Below the pieces are notes generated by a model. It worked only from the letters and a program-made list of their open reading frames with translations, did no database searches and had not been told where the DNA came from. Shown piece after piece: positions 8,260 to 15,610 of a stretch of DNA of 41,200 nucleotides; position 1 is the first letter of the stretch; each line of letters opens with the position of its first letter. The position numbers and the translations under genes were made by a program. The DNA comes from Bacillus sp. AFS059628 (lineage in GTDB: Bacteria; Bacillota; Bacilli; Bacillales; Bacillaceae_G), in assembly GCF_002571225.1 (NCBI RefSeq), contig NZ_NVEC01000004.1, positions 98,431 through 139,630 on the forward strand. The letters are read 5' to 3'.

Positions 8260-9219
8260 TTACTTTCCTGCTTCGATTTTTTCTAATGCAGCAGCTACTT
8301 GTTCTTCTGTTAATTCATGTTGTATTACGTAGCGGTTACGAGGGCTTACACGACATTCATGAGAACATGCACGTAAATATTTCGCTTCGTTTTCTTCAGA
8401 ACATAAAATTTTCTTATTACATTCTGGATTTGAACAGTTTACATAGCGCTCACAAGGTTCACCTGTAAAGTGGTCTTTACCAACGATAACATGTTCTTTT
8501 TGGTTTACTGGTACAGCGATACGCTCATCAAACACGTAGCATTGTCCATCCCAAAGCTCACCTTGTACTTCTGGATCTTTTCCGTACGTTACAATACCTC
8601 CGTGAAGCTGACTTACATCTTCGTAACCTTCACGAACTAACCAACCAGAAAACTTCTCACAACGAATTCCGCCTGTACAATACGTTAAAATCTTTTTGCC
8701 CTCAAGTACTTCTTTATTTTCGCGAATCCAATCTGGTAATTCACGGAATGATTCGATATCAGGTTTAATCGCACCTTTGAAGTGACCTAAATCAAATTCA
8801 TAATCATTTCGTGCATCAATGATAACTGTATCTTCTTGTTTCATTGCTTCATAAAAATCTTTCGGCTCTAAATACTTACCAGTGATTTCGTGTGGGTTAA
8901 TGTCATCTTCTAGACGAAGTGTAACTAATTCTGGACGAGGACGCACGTGCATTTTCTTGAATGCATGACCATCAGCTTCATCTATTTTAAATACGATGCC
9001 ATCAAAACGTGGATCGTTGTTCATAGCTTCCATGTATTTCTCTGTTTGTTCTACAGTACCAGAACAAGTTCCGTTAATACCTTCTTTTGCTACAAGAATT
9101 CTGCCTTTTAATTCAAGTGAATTACAAAATGCTAAATGCTCTGCCGCGAATTCTTCTGGGTTTTCAATTGTTGTGTACATGTAATATAGTAATACTCTAT
9201 ATGGTTTTGTAGTTGCCAA
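8260..9219 (-). CDS. trhO: tRNA uridine(34) hydroxylase TrhO (rhodanese family)
   Basis: Oxygen-dependent hydroxylation of U34 in tRNA, the first step to 5-methoxyuridine in Bacillus (YbfQ; E. coli YceA/TrhO). The protein has 319 residues. Order: an N-terminal acylphosphatase-like domain (about residues 7-95), a rhodanese domain (about 120-215) with the active-site cysteine loop [14 protein letters not shown], and a C-terminal cysteine-rich region ([30 protein letters not shown]) that may bind metal. The start is TTG, with AGGTGG ten bases upstream. Single-gene unit. Confidence 0.93.
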   Translation of the reverse strand: MATTKPYRVLLYYMYTTIENPEEFAAEHLAFCNSLELKGRILVAKEGINGTCSGTVEQTEKYMEAMNNDPRFDGIVFKIDEADGHAFKKMHVRPRPELVTLRLEDDINPHEITGKYLEPKDFYEAMKQEDTVIIDARNDYEFDLGHFKGAIKPDIESFRELPDWIRENKEVLEGKKILTYCTGGIRCEKFSGWLVREGYEDVSQLHGGIVTYGKDPEVQGELWDGQCYVFDERIAVPVNQKEHVIVGKDHFTGEPCERYVNCSNPECNKKILCSEENEAKYLRACSHECRVSPRNRYVIQHELTEEQVAAALEKIEAGK

Positions 9220-9694
9220 TGTATTTCTACCACCTATCTAATTTTTAAAATCATGTATAAGTTAACGTTTATATCAAAACATATATAATAAGAAAATGAA
9301 TCCATTTTCTTCTCTTTATACTATTTTCTATCAGTTAACAAAAATAAAAAACAAGATTACACATCAAAACACTATGGTTATGTTGTAATCCCAATATATT
9401 ATATATCATACAAATGCAATTCCATCAATTAATATGCTGTATTATCGGCTTTATGTTCACATAAATTTCAAAAATAGCCCTTTAATTCATTATGTTTCCC
9501 CACGTCTTCACACCATAAACTCCCAATTTTTTATAACGTCACACCATTCATTGTATAAAGGCATATAATTTGCACTAAGGAAACATTTATGTTCAAATAA
9601 AAATATCATCTAATACATTTAAATGTATTGAAATAAGCAATAAGAATACTTACAATAATTTCATCATGTTAACATTTTAAAGGGGAAAACGACT
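9220..9694. other. 475-bp spacer between divergent trhO and mntH
   Basis: AT-rich, without a credible reading frame. It holds the trhO promoter side (minus), an imperfect hairpin at 9353-9391 (GATTACA-CAT / ATGTTGTAATC), and the mntH promoter and MntR-type operator near 9564-9584. Confidence 0.7.
9564..9584 (+). promoter_or_regulatory. mntH -10 box and MntR operator
   Basis: A consensus TATAAT at 9564-9569 overlaps TTTGCACTAAGGAAAC (9569-9584). The latter fits the MntR box of Bacillus mntH/mntA promoters (consensus around TTTGCCTTAAGGAAAC). Overlap with the start-site region implies manganese-dependent repression by MntR. The -35 is weak. Confidence 0.75.
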
Positions 9695-10990
9695 ATGAAT
9701 AAAGATATATCAAAAGATGAACAAGTCCCTTCTCAAAGTACAACTGTTCAATCAGCACATTTAGCATTAAGCGGACAAACGAAAGGTTTAAAAAGACTAT
9801 TACCTTTTTTAGGTCCTGCTTTTATCGCTTCAGTCGCTTATATTGACCCTGGCAATTTCGCGACAAATATTGCCGCTGGATCACAATATGGATATTTATT
9901 ACTCTGGGTAATTCTCGCTTCTAATTTAATGGCTGTATTAATCCAAACTTTATCAGCTAAATTAGGAATCGCTACAGGTAGAAACCTTCCTGAAATTGCT
10001 CGAGAAAACTTCCCAAAACCTGTATCCATCGGCTTATGGATACAAGGTGAACTCGTTATTATGGCTACTGATTTAGCTGAATTTATCGGGGCAGCACTCG
10101 GATTGTATTTATTATTTGGAATTCCGATGCTACCTGCCGCTTTAATTACAGCAGTCGGATCATTTATTATTCTTGAGTTTCAACGAAGAGGATTTCGCCC
10201 ATTAGAAGCTATCATAACAGGAATGATTTTCATCGTTGTTATCGCTTTTGGTGTACAAGTCTTTTATGCAAAACCGGAATTAAGCCCTCTACTTTCAGGA
10301 CTTTTCATTCCGAAATTCCAAGGTGTAGACAGTATATTACTTGCAGCTGGAATTTTAGGTGCGACAGTTATGCCACACGCAATCTATTTACATTCCGCCT
10401 TAACGCAGCGCCGCGTAGTCGGAACAAATGATGAACAAAAGAAAAAGATTTTCCGCTTCGAGTTTATTGATATTATTATCGCAATGGTTATCGCCGGAGC
10501 AATTAATGCAAGTATGTTAATTGTTGCGGCTGCACTATTCTTTAAAAACGGCTTACATGTCGAAGATCTCGATGTTGCTTTTAACCAGTTTAGTACTTTA
10601 GTCGGCCCTGTATCAGCTACTTTATTTGGAATTGGACTCTTATCAGCAGGACTATCTAGCTCTTCTGTCGGTACAATGTCAGGTGATATTATTATGCAAG
10701 GTTTCATTCGAATGCATATTCCGTTATATTTACGCCGCTTTATTACAATGATTCCGCCATTAGTTATTATCGCTTTAGGTGTAAATCCAACATACGCTCT
10801 AGTCATGAGCCAAGTCGTCTTATCATTCGGTATTGCTTTTGCATTAGTACCACTGATTATGTTTACAAGCAATAAAAAAATTATGGGTGCGCTCGTTAAT
10901 CACCGCATAACAACTTTTATCGCTTGGATTATCGCGACACTTGTTATCATTTTAAATATTTTCTTACTGTATCAAACATTTGTAGGATAA
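9695..10990 (+). CDS. mntH: Manganese/proton symporter MntH (Nramp family)
   Basis: Proton-coupled import of Mn2+ (and other divalent metals) across the plasma membrane. The 431 residues fit the Nramp size. Eleven hydrophobic segments are visible. The metal-binding DPGN motif is in transmembrane segment 1 (YIDPGNFATN, about residues 50-59). The second half-site, ATVMPHAIYLHSAL in segment 6 (about residues 223-236), has the conserved Met-Pro-His. The start has AAAGGGGA in front of it. A MntR box upstream and a terminator just downstream make it a stand-alone manganese-regulated gene. Confidence 0.95.
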   Translation: MNKDISKDEQVPSQSTTVQSAHLALSGQTKGLKRLLPFLGPAFIASVAYIDPGNFATNIAAGSQYGYLLLWVILASNLMAVLIQTLSAKLGIATGRNLPEIARENFPKPVSIGLWIQGELVIMATDLAEFIGAALGLYLLFGIPMLPAALITAVGSFIILEFQRRGFRPLEAIITGMIFIVVIAFGVQVFYAKPELSPLLSGLFIPKFQGVDSILLAAGILGATVMPHAIYLHSALTQRRVVGTNDEQKKKIFRFEFIDIIIAMVIAGAINASMLIVAAALFFKNGLHVEDLDVAFNQFSTLVGPVSATLFGIGLLSAGLSSSSVGTMSGDIIMQGFIRMHIPLYLRRFITMIPPLVIIALGVNPTYALVMSQVVLSFGIAFALVPLIMFTSNKKIMGALVNHRITTFIAWIIATLVIILNIFLLYQTFVG

Positions 10991-10999
10991 CGAAAGAAG

Positions 11000-11040
11000 A
11001 AGGCTGTTTCAAATTTGTGTTGAAGACAGCCTTTTTCTTT
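11000..11040 (+). terminator. Terminator of mntH
   Basis: Stem AAGGCTGT-TTCAA / TTGAA-ACAGCCTT (one bulge) followed by TTTTTCTTTTT. It is between mntH and the converging hydrolase gene. Confidence 0.85.
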
Positions 11041-11058
11041 TTAAATTATAAATTTTTA

Positions 11059-11907
11059 TCATCCATTTACATGACAGACCGTGCTTTCAACAAATTTTAT
11101 AAACTCTTCTTCCTCCTCAATAAATGGAAAATGATTGCTGTATTCAAATGTCGACATTATCGCATTTGGCATAAGTTCCGCTACTTCCACTGCAAATTCA
11201 TAAGGACACTGTGCATCATAAATTCCAGCATAAATATGGGCTTGTATATTTAAGTTCTCTAATTGTAAACGTAAGTCAAATGTAGGTAACTCCTTATAAG
11301 AAAAATAATCAAGACGTTTTGATACTGTTTTCCCACTGTTCGGTCTAGTAATCATTTCATCATAAGCTGATTTATTATATAAAGACATCATTGTCCACTC
11401 TTTATTTACGGCACGCCTCTCATCAATTGTAGAATCTCTGTCCCTGAGCACCGCAAATATTTCTGTTAAACGAGTATTTTGATTATTATCTCTACAATAA
11501 ATACTATTTTTGTGATTCATATATTCAGCTGATGCACATAATCCGCCAGCTATAATTTTTATAAGCCTCTCTGGACACATTATCGCATACTGTAAAGCAA
11601 GCATTCCACCAGTTGAATGACCTGCATATGTCCACTCTTTAATATTTAACGCTTCACGTATCGCCTCTAAATCACGTACTGCATCTACCATTCCCAGATT
11701 ATATTTAGTGGTGTCATGTGTAGAATTTCCGCATCCTCTTAAGTTTATAAGATACACTGTGTAATGGTTTGTAAATGCAGAAGCAAATAAGTTACCATTG
11801 CTATTAAACTCACTGTATAGATGTGTTACACAAAGTGGGTTTCCTTCTCCCTTTTGAAAATACTCAAAGTTCCCTCTTTCAGTTTCGATATAATATTTCT
11901 CCCACAT
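11059..11907 (-). CDS. Alpha/beta-hydrolase
   Basis: Cytoplasmic alpha/beta-hydrolase fold enzyme of 282 residues. The nucleophile elbow GHSTGG is at about residues 96-101. The acid is probably the Asp in GIYDAQCP (about residue 229) and the catalytic His is in SNHFPFIE (about residue 258). The oxyanion region is NLRGCGNST. It resembles proline iminopeptidase-like and lipase-like hydrolases; the substrate cannot be told. It starts 12 bp after the M23 peptidase gene on the same strand with a strong AGGGGGA site, so the two are probably co-transcribed, possibly together with the two-component system further upstream. Confidence 0.85.
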   Translation of the reverse strand: MWEKYYIETERGNFEYFQKGEGNPLCVTHLYSEFNSNGNLFASAFTNHYTVYLINLRGCGNSTHDTTKYNLGMVDAVRDLEAIREALNIKEWTYAGHSTGGMLALQYAIMCPERLIKIIAGGLCASAEYMNHKNSIYCRDNNQNTRLTEIFAVLRDRDSTIDERRAVNKEWTMMSLYNKSAYDEMITRPNSGKTVSKRLDYFSYKELPTFDLRLQLENLNIQAHIYAGIYDAQCPYEFAVEVAELMPNAIMSTFEYSNHFPFIEEEEEFIKFVESTVCHVNG

Positions 11908-11919
11908 CAGCGTTTCCCC

Positions 11920-12780
11920 CTAATGTCTTTTTATGTATTCTCCTTTTTCCGGCATTATCACACCTTTCTCAGTTCGAAAGTAAAGTGGTAATCCTTCCGA
12001 AAGAAATATGCTTACCTTGGATGGATTCTGCCTTTGATGATGAATATGTAAATGCGGCTCACTTGAACTTCCTGAGTTACCGACCTGAGCAAGAAATTCT
12101 CCTTCATTTACATGTTGTCCTTCTTTAACTTTAATGGATCCTTGCTTTAAATGGGCAAGAATTAAATATGTCTCTGATTCATCTAGTCGTAAATAAATAT
12201 GATTACCCGCCATTGATTGAAAATCATCCTCTCCCGGAACTACATCTTTTTCATCATTATTGATGGATACAACTGTTCCAGAAGCTGGTGCCATTACTTT
12301 CGCTCCATATATTCCATAATCCTCTAACTTACGACTTGTCACTTCAGCAGGAGGAATAAGAATATCATATGCCCAGCGCTCATTTGGTTTTATAACGTGA
12401 TAATTCGTTTCTAACCGATCACCGCCCCACCCCACTAATGCTCGTTCATTTAAAGGAAAGCGCACGACTACTTTAGGGCTCGTAGAATGCACATCTGCCG
12501 GATAAGCAAGTCTACCAATGTTCGCAAACCATCCTAAAGGCCAAGCTCCAATTATAGAGAAAAGAACGATGAAGAGTAGCGCTCCATCTATTCGTTGTCT
12601 GAAAATTCCTTTCCACACAAATAGTAACGTTACCCCTATCAAAATAAAGAGTGATACTATGCTAAAGGCTTGTATACTCCACCAAGCAATGACTGATATA
12701 ACACCTTTAGCTAAATAAACTACACTCCAACTTATAATTAAAAACACAGCTAAAATTATTAATACATATTTCTTCCACAT
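11920..12780 (-). CDS. Membrane-bound M23-family peptidase
   Basis: Predicted cell-wall endopeptidase or related factor of 286 residues. Three hydrophobic segments (about residues 5-24, 31-57 and 66-86) precede an outward-facing LytM/M23 domain. The domain shows RWAYD (135-139), an LAHL histidine (210) and the HLHIH motif (243-247). In the classical family the first zinc ligand is the His of HxxxD; here that position is Arg135, with a His at 128 nearby. A PASGTVVSI strand and GNSGSSSEPH are typical of the fold. It lies 82 bp downstream of a histidine kinase gene, suggesting control by that system. Enzymatic activity is uncertain because of the altered first ligand. Confidence 0.85.
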   Translation of the reverse strand: MWKKYVLIILAVFLIISWSVVYLAKGVISVIAWWSIQAFSIVSLFILIGVTLLFVWKGIFRQRIDGALLFIVLFSIIGAWPLGWFANIGRLAYPADVHSTSPKVVVRFPLNERALVGWGGDRLETNYHVIKPNERWAYDILIPPAEVTSRKLEDYGIYGAKVMAPASGTVVSINNDEKDVVPGEDDFQSMAGNHIYLRLDESETYLILAHLKQGSIKVKEGQHVNEGEFLAQVGNSGSSSEPHLHIHHQRQNPSKVSIFLSEGLPLYFRTEKGVIMPEKGEYIKRH

Positions 12781-12862
12781 GTTGTATCCCCACTCTCATA
12801 TCTTTGTTCTACATAATACGAAGTGAAAATTACGACATATAAAAGAAACACTTACGACTTTC

Positions 12863-13954
12863 TTACAATTCTTTATAACGCGGTAAAGCGATAGTGAAAA
12901 CAGTTTCTTTCTCGTTACTGCGCACAGTGATATCCCCGTTATGAAGCTCTGCTATACTTCTCGCAATTGCAAGCCCCATTCCTTTTCCACCCGTATGAGA
13001 GCTACGTGATTTGTCACCACGATAAAACTTCTCAAAAACGTAAGGAAGGTTCTCATTCGGAATATATTGTCCAAAATTTTTAATTTCTATTTCAACATTC
13101 AGGTCTCTTTTGGAAATTTGAATCAAAATCTGTTTTCCGTCTTTCCCGTACATAATACTATTACTAATTATATTTTCGAAAAGCCTCACCATAAGCGCTA
13201 CATCCATTTCCACATGTAACCCCTTATCACCCTTAATACAAAAGCTCATATCGGCATCATCTAGTTGTGGCACAAAATCAATCATGATTTGTTCAATGAA
13301 CGCTTTCATATTTACTACACTTTTATGTAATTCAATCTCCCTATAATTTATTTGACAATAATCTAATAAATCATCTACTTGATTTTTTAATTCATAACTT
13401 TTTCGCTTTAATATACTTACATACTGTTCACATTCTTCTCTATTTGTATGAAACTGACTTCCTAACAGGTCCGCGTAACCGATTAGAGATGTTACAGGTG
13501 TTCGTAAGTCATGAGAAATATTACTAATCATTTCAGTTTTCATTTCCTGTGATTTTTTTTCATTTTCGATAGACTCTTTTAAACTTTTAGCCATTCTATT
13601 AACATTCGCTGCTAATTCACCAATCTCGTCATTTTTTGAAATAGGTATATGTATCTCCAAATTACCATTACTTATTTCTTTCACGTTCTTATTTATTTCA
13701 GATAACCTTTTCATTATTGTTCTTGTCATGAATGCAAAGTATATTGTAGTAATAATTAAAAAAGCTATTACATATAAAAGTGAATATTTTTCTTCTAACG
13801 CAGTAACATGACTATATATATTTCCAATTACAATTTGAAACGCTATTATACTTACAGTCGCTAATAAGATGCTACGTATGAATGCGATAAAAAACTTAGC
13901 TCTAATGCCTTGTAATGATTTAATCTTCAATTTTATATCCGACTCCCCAAACAT
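12863..13954 (-). CDS. Sensor histidine kinase
   Basis: Membrane sensor kinase, about 363 residues from the ATG at 13954. Two transmembrane segments enclose a very short extracellular loop (about 15-20 residues), so it probably senses a signal within the membrane or through a partner. A HAMP domain follows, then HisKA with the phospho-accepting His in SNISHDLRTP (residue 148), and an HATPase with GKGMGLAIA. Start: an upstream ATG at 13990 lies deep in the regulator gene; the ATG at 13954 lacks a clear ribosome site; a TTG at 13930 follows GGGGAG by twelve bases. The true start may therefore be 13954 or 13930. It overlaps the regulator gene, so the two are translationally coupled. Confidence 0.88.
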   Translation of the reverse strand: MFGESDIKLKIKSLQGIRAKFFIAFIRSILLATVSIIAFQIVIGNIYSHVTALEEKYSLLYVIAFLIITTIYFAFMTRTIMKRLSEINKNVKEISNGNLEIHIPISKNDEIGELAANVNRMAKSLKESIENEKKSQEMKTEMISNISHDLRTPVTSLIGYADLLGSQFHTNREECEQYVSILKRKSYELKNQVDDLLDYCQINYREIELHKSVVNMKAFIEQIMIDFVPQLDDADMSFCIKGDKGLHVEMDVALMVRLFENIISNSIMYGKDGKQILIQISKRDLNVEIEIKNFGQYIPNENLPYVFEKFYRGDKSRSSHTGGKGMGLAIARSIAELHNGDITVRSNEKETVFTIALPRYKEL

Positions 13955-14618
13955 TCTGTATAAACTTCGGCTCTTTTGGATTCTCTTCAATTTTATTTCT
14001 TAATCTTGCCATATGAACCATTACTGTATTATTACTTTCATAGGCTCTTTCTTTCCAAACGCTTTCATATATTTCTTCAATAGTAAAAACACGATTCTTC
14101 GCAGCTGCCATTAAGTACAAAATATCATATTCAGTTTTCGTAAGATTGATTGTTTCTCCGTATAACATTACTGTTCTAGACACTTCATCTATTTCTAAAC
14201 CTCTAATGTTTATTTTCTTTTCTATTACTTGGACAGCATTTTGATTGAAATATGTATACCTTCTTAATTGAGCTTTCACTCTCGCTATAAATTCAATTGT
14301 ACTAAACGGCTTCACAATATAATCATCTGCCCCAGTACTAAATCCAATTACTTTATCTATATCCGATGATTTTGCACTTAAAAACATAATTGGTAAACTA
14401 TGTTTCTCTCTAATCCTTCTGCACAATTCTATCCCATCCATGTGTGGCATCATAATATCCAAAATAGCAAGTTGAATACTGTTATTATTTATGATTTTTA
14501 AAGCCTCTTCTCCGTTATGAGTACTTAAAACTTTAAAACCTTCTTGCATTAAATTCGCATTAACAAATCGAACAATATCTTGATCATCATCTACAATTAA
14601 AATTGAGTTTTTCTCCAT
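13920..14618 (-). CDS. OmpR/PhoB-family response regulator
   Basis: DNA-binding response regulator of 232 residues. The receiver domain has acidic residues DDDQD (10-14), phospho-accepting Asp54 in ILDIMMPHMDG and the conserved Lys in FLSAKS. The winged-helix domain has ..TKTEYDILYLMAAAKNRVFTIEEI and the C-terminal VWGVGYKIED. The ATG at 14618 is chosen because AAAGAGG lies seven bases upstream; a longer in-frame start at 14663 has no such site. Gene order is regulator, kinase, M23 peptidase, hydrolase, consistent with a small envelope-stress module. The signal is unknown. Confidence 0.9.
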   Translation of the reverse strand: MEKNSILIVDDDQDIVRFVNANLMQEGFKVLSTHNGEEALKIINNNSIQLAILDIMMPHMDGIELCRRIREKHSLPIMFLSAKSSDIDKVIGFSTGADDYIVKPFSTIEFIARVKAQLRRYTYFNQNAVQVIEKKINIRGLEIDEVSRTVMLYGETINLTKTEYDILYLMAAAKNRVFTIEEIYESVWKERAYESNNTVMVHMARLRNKIEENPKEPKFIQNVWGVGYKIED

Positions 14619-14760
14619 ATACAAACCTCTTTTTGAAATATATTCCACAATCAATTTTATCACAAATTAAAACCGTACTTCCCTCTTGAATAATCTTTAT
14701 TTTCAGACTAGATTATATAATAACAACACATTCTAGTTTCAAAAGAAATGGAGTGAAAGC

Positions 14761-15291
14761 ATGTTTCCTATATTGAAAACCGACCGACTCATTTTAAGAG
14801 AACTTACCGAAGAAGATGCACCGAGTATACTACAATGCTTCTCTAATACTGACGTACTGCGCTATTATGGCCAAAAACCATTACAAGATATTGATCAAGT
14901 GAAACAAGTCATTCATAACTTTAAACTGAGTTACAATGCAAGAAGCGGTATAAAGTGGGGAATTGAATTAAAAAACAAGAAAGAACTCATTGGAACAATC
15001 GGGTTTCATGATTGGTCTTCTGAGCATAAACGAGCCAATTTAAGTTATGCCTTTTTCCCTGAACACTGGGGAAAAGGATATGCAACTGAAGCTGTTTCTG
15101 AAGTTATATCATACGGTTTCCATACCATTCACTTAAAGCGTATTGGGGCAATTGTATTTCTTGAAAATGAAGCTTCAAATAAATTGCTATTAAAATTAGG
15201 ATTTGAAAAAGAAGGCGTTCTAAAAAATTATATGTATCAAGATGATATCCCTTATGACACGAATTTTTATTCTTTATTAAAATCGGTTTAA
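14761..15291 (+). CDS. GNAT acetyltransferase (RimJ/RimL-like)
   Basis: N-acetyltransferase of 176 residues with a GNAT fold. An RLILRELTEEDA start strand, an IGTIGFHDW strand and the acetyl-CoA loop EHWGKGYATEA (about residues 101-111) are followed by NEASNKLLLKLGFEKEG, characteristic of the RimL/YdaF subfamily. The ATG has GGAG eight bases upstream. The substrate may be a protein N terminus or a small molecule and cannot be told. It stands alone, divergent from the two-component system. Confidence 0.88.
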   Translation: MFPILKTDRLILRELTEEDAPSILQCFSNTDVLRYYGQKPLQDIDQVKQVIHNFKLSYNARSGIKWGIELKNKKELIGTIGFHDWSSEHKRANLSYAFFPEHWGKGYATEAVSEVISYGFHTIHLKRIGAIVFLENEASNKLLLKLGFEKEGVLKNYMYQDDIPYDTNFYSLLKSV

Positions 15292-15428
15292 TAGAAATTA
15301 TGCGTAAAAACTCGTTTCAGCATAATAAATCAGGATAGTGCATCTTTAACGAAAGATGGGAAACCGAGCGTTATTCATTTCTTAGATCATCATACGACTG
15401 ATGCGAAGTACAATAAATTATATAATTT

Positions 15429-15470
15429 TAAAAAGGGGCATGAGCATATTCTTACTCATATCCCTTTTTT
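15429..15470. terminator. Bidirectional terminator downstream of the methyltransferase locus
   Basis: Stem AAAAAGGG-CATGAG / CTCATATCCCTTTTT. It has six T on the plus side and five T on the minus side. On the minus strand it begins immediately after the stop of the frameshifted small reading frame described next. Confidence 0.85.
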
Positions 15471-15610
15471 ACGTTCTTTTTCTGTTTTCGCAATGCTTTT
15501 GGAATGTATATTCCATGTAATCTCCCGTTATTGCATATGCTCTAGAACGAGATCCCCCACAAACATATAGAAACTCACAAACTAAACTTTTTAAAAGTTT
15601 TCAACATCAT
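15469..15610 (-). pseudogene. Frameshifted small gene downstream of the methyltransferase
   Basis: An ATG at 15610 overlaps the methyltransferase stop (TAATG), has AGAGG upstream, and starts MMLKTFKKFSL then stops. Skipping one A in the A5 run at about 15590-15594 joins it to an open frame ending at 15471, just before a strong terminator. The restored protein would have 46 residues, with a middle of SLVCEFLYVCGGSRSRAYAI and a tail of CENRKRT. Coupled start, terminator position and composition suggest a real but disrupted small gene. Function unknown. Chance openness cannot be excluded. Confidence 0.45.

Noticed and set aside
15292-15560. Plus-strand open stretch after the GNAT gene (reads SVIHFLDHHTTDAKYNKLYN)
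   Set aside because: It has no start codon after the preceding stop and crosses a strong bidirectional terminator. Its second half is the antisense of the minus-strand frameshifted small gene. It might be a gene remnant, but support is too thin to list.
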